Shown piece by piece: positions 44,021 to 54,359 of a DNA stretch of 64,000 nt. Numbering within the stretch: the first letter of the stretch is position 1; each line of letters opens with the position of its first letter. Location: contig CALUMB010000005.1 in the NCBI GenBank assembly GCA_944321645.1, positions 1-64,000 on the forward strand. The letters run 5' to 3'. Source of the stretch: an uncultured Prevotella sp. (GTDB lineage Bacteria > Bacteroidota > Bacteroidia > Bacteroidales > Bacteroidaceae). Position numbers and translations under genes: made by a program. Under the pieces are notes generated by a model. It worked only from the letters and a program-made list of their open reading frames with translations, was not told the DNA's origin and did no database searches.

Positions 44021-44125
44021 CAAGTGGAAGGCTACTACCATTAATCTGAAAAATGCAATTGAGGCACAAGGCATCCCCACCGGCATTCCCTGTTTTTAAG
44101 CTTTAAATGCCCAAATGCCCGACCA

Positions 44126-44157
44126 TTGCCACCGATTGCATCTTGAGTTTAATTTTG
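44126..44157 (+). promoter_or_regulatory. Promoter of the first TonB-dependent receptor
   Basis: TTG at 44126-44128, a 21-nt spacer and TAATTTTG at 44150-44157. The ATG is at 44203. Confidence 0.55.
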
Positions 44158-44202
44158 TGCGTACACAATATAAAGGGCATTCGTGCCGTTCTATAAATTA
44201 AG

Positions 44203-46593
44203 ATGGAAACAAATTTTGCCAAACATATAGTCGCGGTGCTCGCCGCAATGTTGCTGTTTGCCGCAAATGCCGCAGCCCAAGACTTCACATTGAGCGGGCG
44301 CGTGGTTGACGAGCAGCAAAACCCGATTGAACTTGCCACCGTTTCGTGCCTCGAACAAGGCAAGGTGACAGCAACAAACCTAAAGGGAGAATTTAGCATT
44401 ACGCTGAAATCGGCTGACAGTGTGGTGGTTAAGTTCTCGATGATTGGCTACAATGCCCGCAAGAGAGTGTTTAAGAATCCGCGTGGGAAGCAAAAAATTG
44501 AAGTCTTGCTGCCGTCGATGGCGGCGCTGGGCGAAGTGGTCGTGACGGAAAGGCGAAGGCAGACCTCAAGCACCGAACGGCTCGACATCAAGGACATGAA
44601 GAACACGCCCAGCGCAACAGGCAACGCCGTGGAAGACCTGATACAGCAACAGGCTGGCGTGTCGAGCCACAACGAAATGTCTTCGCAGTATAACGTCCGC
44701 GGCGGCAGCTTCGACGAGAACTCCGTCTACATAAACAACATCGAGGTTTACAGGCCGTTGCTCATACGCAGCGGGCAGCAGGAAGGGCTTAGCGTAATAA
44801 ACCCCGACATGGTGGGTGGCGTGGCCTTCTCCACCGGCGGGTTCGAGGCGAAATATGGCGACAAGATGTCGTCGGCACTCGACATAACATACAAGAGGCC
44901 CAAAGCGTTCGAGGCGAGGGCTTACGGCTCGCTGCTTGGCGCAGGTGCTTACGTAGGCTATGGCAACAAGAAGTTCTCGATGACGCACGGCGTGAGGTAC
45001 AAGACCAACAGATACCTGCTCGGCTCGCTCGAAACGAGCGGTGAATACAAGCCGAACTTCCTTGACTACCAGGCATATATAAGCTACCAGCCGAACCAAA
45101 GGTGGAACATAGACTTCATAGGCAACGTGTCGGAAAACCATTACAACTTCACCCCTACAGACAGGGAGACTTCGTTTGGAACGATGGAGGACGTGAAATC
45201 GTTCAAGGTTTACTTCGACGGGCAGGAAAAAGACTTGTTCCGCACCCTCTTCGGTGCGCTGACCATTTCGAGGAACTTCGGCGCCAACACAAAGCTGTCG
45301 CTGCTGGCTTCGGCTTTCTACACAAAGGAGCAGGAGACCTATGACATACAGGGGCAGTATTGGCTCACCGACACGCAAGACGACACAAGCCTTGGCGTAG
45401 GCACTTACATGGAACACGCAAGAAACTACCTTACGGCCAATGTGGAAACATTCAAGCTGGTGCTAAACCACAAGACAACCCACCACACAATTGAGGGGGG
45501 CTTGGCGTACAAAGTGGAGCACGTGGAGGAAAACTCGCGTGAGTATGAGATGCGCGACTCCAGCGGCTACTCTATACCGCACTCCGGCGACAGGCTCGAC
45601 CTGATTTACTCGCTGAGTTCAAGGAACTCCATAAACAGCCACCGCATAGAGGGCTACCTGCAAGACACCTATAAGTTTATGACGGGCGAGGAGAAGAACA
45701 CCTTCTTCACACTCAATTTTGGCGTGCGCTTCAGCAATTGGTCGTTCAACAAAGAGACGATTGTCTCTCCAAGGGCTTCGCTGGCCATAATCCCAGCTTT
45801 CAACCACAACGCCACATTTAGGTTTGCCACTGGACTCTACTACCAGGCTCCGTTCTTTAAGGAACTCCGCGACACGGTGACCCAAGCCGGCACTACCGTC
45901 GTAAAGCTTAACGACAAGATTAAGAGCCAACGCTCCATCCACTTTGTGGCGGCGTTCGACTACCGCTTCAAGATAAAGGAACGCCCATACAAATTCACCG
46001 CCGAAGCTTACTACAAGGCTCTTAGCAACATCATACCGTACAACGTGAACAACGTGAAGGTGACTTACTACGGCGAGAACAAGGGCAGCGGGTATGCCGC
46101 CGGGCTCGACTTGAAGCTGTATGGCGAATTTGTTCCCGGAACTGACTCGTGGGTGACATTCTCCGTAATGAGCACAAAGCAAAGGGTTGACGGGCGGACG
46201 GTTCCGATGCCGACAGACCAGAGATATTCGGTCAACCTGCACTTCACCGACTATTTCCCCGGAACGGAGCGCTGGAAAATGACGCTGCGACTGGCCTTTG
46301 CCGACGGCCTGCCCTTCGGCCCGCCACACAAGGGGTTGGAATACCAGAACTTCAGGGCACCGGCATATAAGAGAGTTGACGTGGGGCTTAGCTACCGTGC
46401 CTACGACAACGACGACCGCAAGCGCAAGAGCGTTTTCAAGAACATCTGGCTTGGGTTGGATTGCCTAAACCTTTTTGGCATAAGCAACGTAAACTCATAC
46501 TATTGGGTGACCGACGTGACAAACCAGCAGTATGCCGTGCCAAACTATCTCACAGGGCGGCAGATCAACGGAAGCGTGATTTTTGAGTTCTAA
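44203..46593 (+). CDS. TonB-dependent receptor with carboxypeptidase-like regulatory domain
   Basis: Outer-membrane receptor of 796 residues. Signal peptide (VAVLAAMLLFAANAAAQ), a CarboxypepD_reg-like domain (about 28-105, FTLSGRVVDEQQNPIELATVS), a plug domain (about 130-235, NAVEDLIQQQAGVSSHNEMSSQYNVRGG split over the motif) and a 22-strand-type barrel ending in VIFEF. It imports a substrate using TonB energy. No SusD gene is next to it, so a glycan SusC role is not indicated; metal, vitamin or peptide transport is possible. Confidence 0.9.
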   Translation: METNFAKHIVAVLAAMLLFAANAAAQDFTLSGRVVDEQQNPIELATVSCLEQGKVTATNLKGEFSITLKSADSVVVKFSMIGYNARKRVFKNPRGKQKIEVLLPSMAALGEVVVTERRRQTSSTERLDIKDMKNTPSATGNAVEDLIQQQAGVSSHNEMSSQYNVRGGSFDENSVYINNIEVYRPLLIRSGQQEGLSVINPDMVGGVAFSTGGFEAKYGDKMSSALDITYKRPKAFEARAYGSLLGAGAYVGYGNKKFSMTHGVRYKTNRYLLGSLETSGEYKPNFLDYQAYISYQPNQRWNIDFIGNVSENHYNFTPTDRETSFGTMEDVKSFKVYFDGQEKDLFRTLFGALTISRNFGANTKLSLLASAFYTKEQETYDIQGQYWLTDTQDDTSLGVGTYMEHARNYLTANVETFKLVLNHKTTHHTIEGGLAYKVEHVEENSREYEMRDSSGYSIPHSGDRLDLIYSLSSRNSINSHRIEGYLQDTYKFMTGEEKNTFFTLNFGVRFSNWSFNKETIVSPRASLAIIPAFNHNATFRFATGLYYQAPFFKELRDTVTQAGTTVVKLNDKIKSQRSIHFVAAFDYRFKIKERPYKFTAEAYYKALSNIIPYNVNNVKVTYYGENKGSGYAAGLDLKLYGEFVPGTDSWVTFSVMSTKQRVDGRTVPMPTDQRYSVNLHFTDYFPGTERWKMTLRLAFADGLPFGPPHKGLEYQNFRAPAYKRVDVGLSYRAYDNDDRKRKSVFKNIWLGLDCLNLFGISNVNSYYWVTDVTNQQYAVPNYLTGRQINGSVIFEF

Positions 46594-46751
46594 CACATGG
46601 GCGCGGCTTGTGGAAATCACGTGCGCCAACCGCCCCATGCTATCCCATCAAAGCGCAGTCGTACAGTGCGCAAAATCGCGCAAAAAGCGGATAGACCCCA
46701 CAAAACAATGTTAATCTGTGTAATCTCCTCCGCAGATAGTCATTTATTTTG

Positions 46752-46759
46752 TAATTTTG
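46752..46759 (+). promoter_or_regulatory. Promoter -7 box of the DUF4468 gene
   Basis: TAATTTTG. It overlaps the most upstream possible start (46757), which is therefore not used. Confidence 0.6.
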
Positions 46760-46780
46760 CCAAACTATAAAAATCATAAG

Positions 46781-47389
46781 ATGACGATGAGAAAAATTCT
46801 GGTAGCAATGGTGGCGTGCCTGCCAATGTGCGCGATGGCGCAAAACTCTTGGGAAATGGAAGGCGAAAAGGGTGTTGTGGAAAACCCCGACAAGAAATAC
46901 CTGGCCGGAGCCGTGCCTATGGTGGACGGCATGGTGGAGTTTTCCACTGTGCTCGACGCTCCGGGCAAAAGCGCAGCGCAGATCTACGACATCCTCAACG
47001 GGTTTATGACCAAGCTGACCAAGGAAGAAAACCAATTTGAACAAAGCCGCATGGTGATGCAGGATTCAATAAACTACGAACTTGGCGGCTCTTACCAAGA
47101 GTGGCTCGTGTTTAAAAGCAAGCCATTGGTGCTCGACCGCACGCGGTTCATGTATACCCTGACTGCCGAATGCGAGGATGGCAAGGCCACCGTGACCATG
47201 AGGAGGCTTTACTACCTTTACGACGAAGAGCGCGACCCGCAGATGCTTAAAGCCGAAGAATGGATTACGGACGAATATGGGCTGAAGAAGAACAAGGACA
47301 AGCTGTCGAGGGTGAGCGGCAAATTCCGCCGCAAGACAATTGACCGCAAGGACTATTTGTTCGGCAAGATGGCTGCACTGCTCAAGTGA
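46781..47389 (+). CDS. Secreted DUF4468 family protein
   Basis: Protein of 202 residues with a signal peptide (MRKILVAMVACLPMCAMAQ). The body has the DUF4468 pattern (VPMVDGMVEFSTVLDAPGKS, LGGSYQEWLVFKSKP, YTLTAECEDGKATVTMRRLYYLYDEE), about one beta-rich domain common in Bacteroidales. Start is ATG 46781 or 46787. Location is periplasm or envelope. Function is unknown. Followed by a small membrane protein and a putative porin on the same strand. Confidence 0.8.
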   Translation: MTMRKILVAMVACLPMCAMAQNSWEMEGEKGVVENPDKKYLAGAVPMVDGMVEFSTVLDAPGKSAAQIYDILNGFMTKLTKEENQFEQSRMVMQDSINYELGGSYQEWLVFKSKPLVLDRTRFMYTLTAECEDGKATVTMRRLYYLYDEERDPQMLKAEEWITDEYGLKKNKDKLSRVSGKFRRKTIDRKDYLFGKMAALLK

Positions 47390-47541
47390 ATGCAGCTTTC
47401 TGTGCGTTAAATACGCAAAAGCCTATTTGCCGCAAGGCAGTCGAAACCGATGGGGCAATGCCATGAAGCCATGCAGTGCAGACGCATAAAGACTGGGCAT
47501 ATCCCTTAAACTCAAGACGGAATTTTCAGAAATCCACATAT

Positions 47542-47784
47542 ATGACAAAAGACGAAATAGACGAGATAGTAGAGCGCAGACAGGCCATGAACCACCAGAA
47601 GCCAGACGGAAGGGAGCTTAGGATGCGCCAGGTTCGCAATGTCCTCAATATCATATTCATGGTCGTTGCCGTGGTTGGCGTCGGCATTTACCTTAGCGGC
47701 AACACAACCACGGGCCTTTATGTGTTCATCGGCTCAATGCCATTCAAAATCATTGAGTTAGCCATCAGAATGCTTAAACTGTAA
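47542..47784 (+). CDS. Small two-helix membrane protein
   Basis: Protein of 80 residues: a charged cytoplasmic start (MTKDEIDEIVERRQAMNHQ) followed by two hydrophobic segments (VLNIIFMVVAVVGVGIYL; TTGLYVFIGSMPFKIIEL). I do not recognise a family with certainty. The stop is immediately followed by the ATG of the putative porin gene (47785), which indicates translational coupling. The frame is open upstream to 47476, but ATG 47542 gives a natural start. Confidence 0.7.
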   Translation: MTKDEIDEIVERRQAMNHQKPDGRELRMRQVRNVLNIIFMVVAVVGVGIYLSGNTTTGLYVFIGSMPFKIIELAIRMLKL

Positions 47785-50133
47785 ATGAGAAATTTCCTCT
47801 TATCGCTATTTTGCCTTATAGCCATTGGCGCACAAGCCCAAGTGTACAATCAGATTGACGAGACAGGGCAAATAACGCAACGCGACGAAAACCCAAACAA
47901 CAATTTCAACAAGCACAGCAAAGACACTACCAGAAACAAGGAAGTGCCTAAAGGCATTTATGTGTGGACTGTAGACCGACGGTTTGGCGACATAACGCCC
48001 GCACAAGTCGACACGATGCAGTATATGTACATGAACACAATCTTCAACACTGGCTTGTTTGGCGAATATAACACTACGGGCAACAACTACACGGCAAGGC
48101 AGAGCCGAATTGTTGCCGACCGCCCGGAAATGAGCCAGTTTATGTTCGCCGACGTCTACAGCTACATCATAAAGCAGCCAGACCAATGGCATTTTACGAA
48201 CACGCTCTCGCCTATCACAAACATTTCGTATGACAATTGCGGCAACAAGACTAATGGGGAGGATCATATAGACGCTAAGTTTGCCGTGAACGCAAACAAA
48301 AGGCTTGGCTTTGGTTTCGACCTGAATTACGCATACGCCCGCGGCTACTATGCCAACCAAAGTACGTCGCACTTTGGAGCAACACTGTTCGGGTCTTACC
48401 GCGGCGACAAATATAACGCCCATGCCATCTTCTCCACATACCACCAGAAGGCGGCTGAAAACGGCGGCATAACCGACGACAACTACGTCACACACCCGGA
48501 AAGCTTTGACGACAATTACACCGAAAGCGAAATACCCACGGTGCTGATGCAGAACTGGAACAGGAACAGTAGCCTGCACTTTTTTCTCACCCACCGCTAC
48601 AGCCTTGGCTTCTATCGCATGGAGAAAATGACAGAGGCAGAGCTTAAGGCACGGAAATTTGCTGCTGAAGCCAAAAAGGATAACGAGGAGCGTGAGACAG
48701 ACGAAGAAGATGCCCCCGAAGGGCGGCAAGAGGGTGACAAGTTGGGCGATGAAGTTCCGGTAGGAAGGCCGGAAGGAGCAACAATAGCCGGTGATGAACC
48801 GGCCGGAACGGAAGGTTTGGCTCCTGACACGTCAAGGGTAAGCGTGGAGTCGCAAGCCGCCATGGACAGCATCCTGGCAGCAAAGCACCGCCAGGACTCT
48901 ATCGATGCGACAATGAAGCGCGTGTTCGTTCCCGTGACAAGTTTCATACATACACTTGATGTCAACCGCTACGACCGCATCTACCAGGCATACAGGACTC
49001 CGGAAGATTACTACGGCAACACATATTACACGCACAACGAAGGCATGGGCTATGGCGGAGACTCCATTTACGACCAGACAAAGCTCTTGTCCGTAAAGAA
49101 CACGTTGGCCATAGCACTGCTCGAGGGTTTTAACAAATATGCCAAGGCTGGACTGAAAGCCTTTGCGACGCACGAACTGCGCAGGTTTGATATGCCCGAG
49201 ACTTTTACGAGCGGAGAATATACACTATCGCGATTGGCACGATGGACAGAACACAATGTGAGCATCGGCGGACAATTGTCGAAGACGCAAGGCAGGACCC
49301 TGCATTACAATGTGACGGCCGAGGCGTGGCTCGTTGGCGAAGATGCCGGACAACTGAAAGCCGATTTTGCGGCCGACCTCAACTTCCCGCTTTTCGGCGA
49401 CACCGTCACATTGACCGCAAAGGCATATTTCCACTGCCTTAACCCTACGTTCTACCAACGCCACTTCCACTCGAAGCACATTTGGTGGGATAACGACGAC
49501 ATGGATAAAGAAACGCGCACGCGCATTGAGGGTGTGCTGTCGTACCCTAAAACAAAGACCAGCTTGCGAGTGGCCGTTGAGGAAATACAAAACTATACAT
49601 ATTTTTCGACTTCATACGATGCCACTACCGAGGGTCGCACAAACCTGACGGCGAGCGTAAACCAGTGCGGCAGCAACATCAATTTGTTTACCGCACAGCT
49701 CCGCCAGAACCTACGTTTGGGAATACTTAATTGGGAAAACATAATAACATACCAGCATTCGAGCAACCAAGAAGTATTGCCGGTGCCTGCACTTAACCTT
49801 TTTACCAATTTGTATCTCAAATTCAGAATAGTGAAGGAGCTTTCCGTGGAGCTTGGTAGTGACGCTTATTTCTTCACAAACTATTTCGCGCCTGACTTTG
49901 TTCCGCAGCTCAACCAGTTTGCAGTGCAGGCCAACAGCGCAAGCAGAGTGAAGCTCGGAGGCTATCCTTTCGTTGATGTCTACACAAACCTTCACCTAAA
50001 GCGCACGCGCTTCTTCGTGATGTACAGCCATGCCACAGCAGGTTCTGGCAACAGGATGTATTTCCTTACGCCTCACTACCCAATGAATGGTGCCATAATC
50101 CGCTTTGGCCTTTCGTGGAACTTCTTCAATTAA
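47785..50133 (+). CDS. Putative outer membrane porin (Bacteroidales putative_porin family)
   Basis: Protein of 782 residues with a signal peptide (NFLLSLFCLIAIGAQAQ), many amphipathic beta strands (FGFDLNYAYARGYYANQS, LRVAVEEIQNYTYFSTSYD) and a C-terminal barrel strand ending in FGLSWNFFN. This is the pattern of the large putative porin family (PF14121). An acidic, low-complexity insertion lies at about 295-350 (EERETDEEDAPEGRQEG..) and is probably an extracellular or periplasmic loop. Transport substrate is unknown. The gene converges on the ATP synthase operon. Confidence 0.82.
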   Translation: MRNFLLSLFCLIAIGAQAQVYNQIDETGQITQRDENPNNNFNKHSKDTTRNKEVPKGIYVWTVDRRFGDITPAQVDTMQYMYMNTIFNTGLFGEYNTTGNNYTARQSRIVADRPEMSQFMFADVYSYIIKQPDQWHFTNTLSPITNISYDNCGNKTNGEDHIDAKFAVNANKRLGFGFDLNYAYARGYYANQSTSHFGATLFGSYRGDKYNAHAIFSTYHQKAAENGGITDDNYVTHPESFDDNYTESEIPTVLMQNWNRNSSLHFFLTHRYSLGFYRMEKMTEAELKARKFAAEAKKDNEERETDEEDAPEGRQEGDKLGDEVPVGRPEGATIAGDEPAGTEGLAPDTSRVSVESQAAMDSILAAKHRQDSIDATMKRVFVPVTSFIHTLDVNRYDRIYQAYRTPEDYYGNTYYTHNEGMGYGGDSIYDQTKLLSVKNTLAIALLEGFNKYAKAGLKAFATHELRRFDMPETFTSGEYTLSRLARWTEHNVSIGGQLSKTQGRTLHYNVTAEAWLVGEDAGQLKADFAADLNFPLFGDTVTLTAKAYFHCLNPTFYQRHFHSKHIWWDNDDMDKETRTRIEGVLSYPKTKTSLRVAVEEIQNYTYFSTSYDATTEGRTNLTASVNQCGSNINLFTAQLRQNLRLGILNWENIITYQHSSNQEVLPVPALNLFTNLYLKFRIVKELSVELGSDAYFFTNYFAPDFVPQLNQFAVQANSASRVKLGGYPFVDVYTNLHLKRTRFFVMYSHATAGSGNRMYFLTPHYPMNGAIIRFGLSWNFFN

Positions 50134-50246
50134 GGCTTGAATGAGTGGCGTAAACCGTTTGCAGATGCCTGTACTAAGCTTGACATTGTAGACAATTTTT
50201 GGTTTTGCTTTATCGCATATTTTTACACAATGCAGCATTGATAGCA

Positions 50247-50293
50247 AACGACGGGCGGCACAGAGGTTTTACTTCTCTGTGCCGCCCGTCGTT
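50247..50293. terminator. Bidirectional terminator, 19-bp perfect stem
   Basis: 50247-50265 pairs with 50275-50293 around GTTTTACTT, between the convergent porin gene and atpG. Confidence 0.85.
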
Positions 50294-50314
50294 ATCAAGT
50301 AGACAGTCAGACAA

Positions 50315-51283
50315 TCAATTGTTGACCGAACCTCCTACAATGTCGAGCAATTCGTTTGTGATGGCCTGCTGGCGACTCTTGTTGTACTGCAAGTTAAGCT
50401 CTCGCAGCAGTTCGTCGGCATTGTCGGTTGCCGTTTGCATTGCAACCATACGTGCCGCGTGCTCGCTTGCGTTGCTGTCGAGTAACGCAGTATAGAGCAT
50501 CAGGTGAGCCATTTTGGGGATGAGGGCAGCAAGCACCGAGTCCATGTCCGGCTCGACAATGAAGTTGTCGTTAAGCGGTTTCACTTCTTCTTCGGTGCGG
50601 TTTTCCGTTTGCGTGCCTTTCCGCTTTAAATACTCTTGCGCTTCGCGTGTGGCCACATTGGAGGTCAAGTCGCGCTCATGGTCGCGCTTAAGTTCCGACT
50701 CAAGGTCGATCGGCAGATAGGTCTTGCGCGTCAACACTTGTGACCCGGCACTTTTAAAATGGTGGTAGACCAATTCAACGCGGTCGACTTCGCCATCACG
50801 GAACATACGCCCAAGCTCAGTAGAAAGCTCTATGCACCCATCAACTCCGGGTTTATCGGCAAGCCCAACATACTTTGTCTCGGTCTTGTAGCCGAGCTTT
50901 GCGGCTTTTTCGGCTACTTTACGGCCAATCGGGAACACCACCAAACCGTCCTTGCCCAAAGGTGCATACTCGTCGGCCACTTGCTGCATCAGCTTAATGA
51001 CATTGGCATTAAACCCTCCGCAAAGGCTGCTGCTCGACGAATAGACCACAAGGGCGACGCGCTTCACATCACGACCTATGGTGTAAACATTGGTCGCGTC
51101 TGCCTCAGAGGCGAGGAACGCCTTGAGTATGTGCTCAAGCAACGACTCATAGGGAAGCATGTTCTCTATCATCACCTGTGCGTGGTGGAGCTTCGACGAG
51201 GCCACCATCTTCATTGCACTCGTAATCTTGCGAGTGCTGTTGACGGAGGCGATGCGGGTCTTTATCTCTTTGAGCGACGGCAT
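50315..51283 (-). CDS. atpG: ATP synthase subunit gamma
   Basis: Central rotor stalk of F1 (322 residues). The conserved start SLKEIKTRIASVNSTRKITSAMKMVASSKL and the C-terminal ARMVAMQTATDNADELLRELNLQYNKSRQQAITNEL are intact. It is somewhat longer than E. coli AtpG (287) through internal insertions (for example EEEVKPLND), usual in this phylum. Last gene of the operon, 3 nt after atpA. Confidence 0.96.
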   Translation of the reverse strand: MPSLKEIKTRIASVNSTRKITSAMKMVASSKLHHAQVMIENMLPYESLLEHILKAFLASEADATNVYTIGRDVKRVALVVYSSSSSLCGGFNANVIKLMQQVADEYAPLGKDGLVVFPIGRKVAEKAAKLGYKTETKYVGLADKPGVDGCIELSTELGRMFRDGEVDRVELVYHHFKSAGSQVLTRKTYLPIDLESELKRDHERDLTSNVATREAQEYLKRKGTQTENRTEEEVKPLNDNFIVEPDMDSVLAALIPKMAHLMLYTALLDSNASEHAARMVAMQTATDNADELLRELNLQYNKSRQQAITNELLDIVGGSVNN

Positions 51284-51286
51284 AGG

Positions 51287-52876
51287 CTATTGTTTTTTGT
51301 ATTGTCCGGCAATGTCGGCCATTACGGATTCTATCGTCGAAGTGAGCGTATCGTCAATCTGGCCCTTAGCCAATGTGTCGATTACTTCTTGGTGGGTAGA
51401 GCGCAGTTTGGCAAGGAACGCATCTTGGCATTCGCGAACTTTGTCGACGGGCACATCATGCATGAGTCCGTGCGTGCCACAATAAAGTATGGCAACCTGC
51501 TCGCCTACGGGCATTGGGCTGTACTGCGGTTGGATAAGCAACTGGTTGTTCTTGCGTCCGCGGTCAAGCGTCATGGCCGTTACAGCATCCATATCGCTTG
51601 AGAATTTCGAGAAGCTTTCAAGCTCGCGATACTGCGCCTGGTCGATTTTGAGCGTACCAGCCACCTTTTTCATACTCTTAATCTGTGCCGAGCCACCCAC
51701 ACGGGATACCGAAATACCAACGTTGATGGCCGGACGGAAACCCTGGTTGAACAAGTCCGTCTCAAGATAAATCTGCCCGTCCGTAATGGAAATCACATTT
51801 GTCGGGATGTAAGCAGATACGTCGCCAGCCTGTGTTTCGATTATAGGAAGGGCTGTAAGCGAGCCACCGCCTTTGACATGACCCTTCATGCACTCCGGCA
51901 GGTCGTTCATCTGCTCTGCGATATCCTGCTGCTCAATTATCTTTGCGGCACGCTCAAGCAAGCGGCTATGGAGATAGAACACATCGCCAGGATAAGCTTC
52001 TCGCCCTGACGGACGGCGCAGAATCAGTGATACTTCACGGTAGGCGACAGCTTGCTTCGAGAGGTCGTCGTAGACAACAAGGGCAGAATAGCCCCTGTCG
52101 CGAAAGTATTCGCCGATAGCGGCACCGGCAAATGGTGCATAATATTGCATTGCAGCTGGGTCTGCAGCTGTCGCAGACACAATGATGGTGTATGGCAATG
52201 CGCCATGCTCCTTAAGGTTCTGCACCAGAGCTGCTACAGTAGAAGCCTTCTGTCCGATAGCCACATAAATGCAGTAAACTGGCTTGCCTGCCTCATAGAA
52301 GCTGCGCTGGTTAATTATTGTGTCGATGGCAATGGCTGTCTTGCCGGTCTGGCGGTCACCGATAATAAGCTCACGCTGACCACGTCCGATTGGAATCATC
52401 GAGTCTACGGCCTTAAGCCCCGTCTGCAATGGCTCCTTAACGGGTTGGCGGTAAATCACTCCTGGAGCCTTGCGGTCGAGCGGCATCTCAAACGAACCTG
52501 TAAGGTCGATTGCCCCTTTGCCGTCGATTGCTTCGCCGAGGGGATTGATTACACGCCCGAGCATATTATCATTAACTCGGATAGAGGCAATTCGTTTCGT
52601 GCGCTTAACCACCATTCCCTCTTTAATACCAGAGGTGGCGCCAAGCAACACACAACCAACATTGTCTTCCTCCAAGTTCATCACGATACCCATCGTGCCG
52701 TTCTCAAACTCAAGCAACTCGCTTGATTCAGCGTTACGCAATCCGTAGATGCGGGCAACACCGTCGCTTACTTGCAATACAGTGCCAACCTCATCGAATT
52801 GTTCGCTGTCAGCTACGCCCTTGAGTTGTTCGAGCAACACTTGGGAAACTTCACTCGGTCTTATTTTGTCTGACAT
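51287..52876 (-). CDS. atpA: ATP synthase subunit alpha
   Basis: Non-catalytic nucleotide-binding F1 subunit (529 residues) with Walker A GDRQTGKT (173-180), the family signature around [17 protein letters not shown] and the full C-terminal helical domain. Standard length. Follows atpH by about 100 nt, a gap with no evident extra gene. Confidence 0.97.
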   Translation of the reverse strand: MSDKIRPSEVSQVLLEQLKGVADSEQFDEVGTVLQVSDGVARIYGLRNAESSELLEFENGTMGIVMNLEEDNVGCVLLGATSGIKEGMVVKRTKRIASIRVNDNMLGRVINPLGEAIDGKGAIDLTGSFEMPLDRKAPGVIYRQPVKEPLQTGLKAVDSMIPIGRGQRELIIGDRQTGKTAIAIDTIINQRSFYEAGKPVYCIYVAIGQKASTVAALVQNLKEHGALPYTIIVSATAADPAAMQYYAPFAGAAIGEYFRDRGYSALVVYDDLSKQAVAYREVSLILRRPSGREAYPGDVFYLHSRLLERAAKIIEQQDIAEQMNDLPECMKGHVKGGGSLTALPIIETQAGDVSAYIPTNVISITDGQIYLETDLFNQGFRPAINVGISVSRVGGSAQIKSMKKVAGTLKIDQAQYRELESFSKFSSDMDAVTAMTLDRGRKNNQLLIQPQYSPMPVGEQVAILYCGTHGLMHDVPVDKVRECQDAFLAKLRSTHQEVIDTLAKGQIDDTLTSTIESVMADIAGQYKKQ

Positions 52877-52979
52877 AATTATTCATAGTTTTGATAGGCA
52901 TGAGCAGCGTTTCTTGACGAGCCGCGCAGAAGCATTGGCACCGCAGAAAACATCACGCCCACCGTTTAACGATACAGTT

Positions 52980-53522
52980 TTACTTTTTCAACTGTGAGAG
53001 AATGGCATTGAGCTTTGTCTTCACGCTCGCATCCATCCTATAAGTGTCGTATTCGAGCACAAACCCACCAATTAAGTCTGGGTCTACTTCTGTCTCAAAT
53101 TCGACAGTCCCGTTAGTCTTGCTTTCAACCATCTGGCGCAGGCGGTTCTCCGTTTCTGCCGAAACCGCCGTCGCAGTAGTCAGCTTGCCACGAATGATGT
53201 TCTTGTACTTTCGATAAAGTGTTATATACGAATTGGCCATGAACTGAAGGAAGCACTCACGCCCCTCCTTTAAAACAAGTGAGAGAAACGCCTTTGTCAG
53301 CCCTGTTGGCTTGCTACCGGCAGCCGACATAAGCAGGGCGAGCTTATCGCCGAGCTTCACTGTCGGGTTGTCGATAGTAGGCCGCAGTAAGGGCACTTCA
53401 ATGTAGCTTCTTGCCAGCGATTGCATATCGGCATATACTTTGTCCTCAATGCCTGCGTCACAGCCGCCTTTCAGCAAAGCCCGCGCATACCTGACAGATA
53501 TTACCCCAATGTCCATAATCAA
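52980..53522 (-). CDS. atpH: ATP synthase subunit delta
   Basis: OSCP/delta subunit of 180 residues that connects F1 to the peripheral stalk. Start GVISVRYARALL and the C-terminal VDPDLIGGFVLEYDTYRMDASVKTKL pattern fit the family. Start could be Met 53522 or Met 53516. It lies 6 nt after atpF. Confidence 0.94.
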   Translation of the reverse strand: MIMDIGVISVRYARALLKGGCDAGIEDKVYADMQSLARSYIEVPLLRPTIDNPTVKLGDKLALLMSAAGSKPTGLTKAFLSLVLKEGRECFLQFMANSYITLYRKYKNIIRGKLTTATAVSAETENRLRQMVESKTNGTVEFETEVDPDLIGGFVLEYDTYRMDASVKTKLNAILSQLKK

Positions 53523-53528
53523 TCGTTT

Positions 53529-54032
53529 TTACTTTTTGTCGGAAGTGCAGACCTCATCCAGCATCCTGTCGATAAAGTCCATCTGCTTCTCATTGTTGTC
53601 GAGCTGCTTGCGGAGCACTTTCTCGGCAACCTTGACAGACAGCTCAGCCACTTGGGCACGTATCTCGCTTATGGCAGCCCGCTTTTGACTTTCAATCTCG
53701 GCCTTAGCCTCAGAAATCAAGCGATTGCCTTCAGCGCGAGCCTTCTCTTGTGCCTGTTCCACAATGGCGTCGCGTGTTGCAGCAGCTTCTTTCAGTATCA
53801 AAGCCTGCTTTTCGCGCGCTTCTTGCAGAATGGACTCGCTTTCTATTTTGATGTTGGTAAGCCGTTCGTTGGCTTCGTGCGCTTTCCGCAGGCTGTCATC
53901 AATGTACGCCTTGCGGTCGTTGACCATCTTGACTATGGCCGGGAATCCCCACTTCCACAGAATGAACAGTACAACGAGGAACACCAAGCTCATCCAAAAC
54001 AACAGACCAAAATCCGGTGTTATTAATTGCAT
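53529..54032 (-). CDS. atpF: ATP synthase subunit b
   Basis: Peripheral stalk subunit (167 residues): an N-terminal membrane helix (FGLLFWMSLVFLVVLFILWKWG) and a long charged coiled-coil (EARAEGN-type heptads) reaching F1. Length is normal. One b gene only, so a homodimer is expected. Confidence 0.95.
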   Translation of the reverse strand: MQLITPDFGLLFWMSLVFLVVLFILWKWGFPAIVKMVNDRKAYIDDSLRKAHEANERLTNIKIESESILQEAREKQALILKEAAATRDAIVEQAQEKARAEGNRLISEAKAEIESQKRAAISEIRAQVAELSVKVAEKVLRKQLDNNEKQMDFIDRMLDEVCTSDKK

Positions 54033-54079
54033 AAGCTGTCCTTAAATCTTATAATGCTTTAAAAATGTGCGGTCTGTGC

Positions 54080-54322
54080 TTATACGAACAGCGCAAGTAG
54101 TGCTATGATGACGGCGAAGAAAGCCACACCTTCGACAAGTGCTGCTGCGATAATCATCGACGAACGCAGGTCGCCCATCTTCTCCGGCTGGCGAGCCATA
54201 GCGTCCATGGCCTGGCCACCAATCTTACCAATCCCGATACCTGCGCCAATGGCTGCCAAACCGCCGCCTACTGCGGCACCTAATTTTGCGACAGCATCTG
54301 CTGCCAATAACAATGAAATCAT
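54080..54322 (-). CDS. atpE: ATP synthase subunit c
   Basis: Rotor-ring proteolipid of 80 residues, two helices joined by the RQPE loop. The ion-binding carboxylate is Glu64 (ALVEGVAFF). The Ser/Thr that normally follows this Glu in sodium-type c subunits is Gly here, so a proton-driven ring is inferred. Gly-rich first helix (GGGLAAIGAGIGIGKIGG). Confidence 0.96.
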   Translation of the reverse strand: MISLLLAADAVAKLGAAVGGGLAAIGAGIGIGKIGGQAMDAMARQPEKMGDLRSSMIIAAALVEGVAFFAVIIALLALFV

Positions 54323-54359
54323 AGTCTTAAAATTTTAATGTTGTTTTTTATGTCTTACT

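Noticed and set aside
44203..46593. SusC/SusD glycan-utilisation locus
   Set aside because: Neither TonB-dependent receptor has a SusD-like lipoprotein, sensor or glycoside hydrolase next to it.
54080..54322. Sodium-type ATP synthase
   Set aside because: The residue after Glu64 of subunit c is Gly, not Ser/Thr, so the sodium-binding signature is incomplete.
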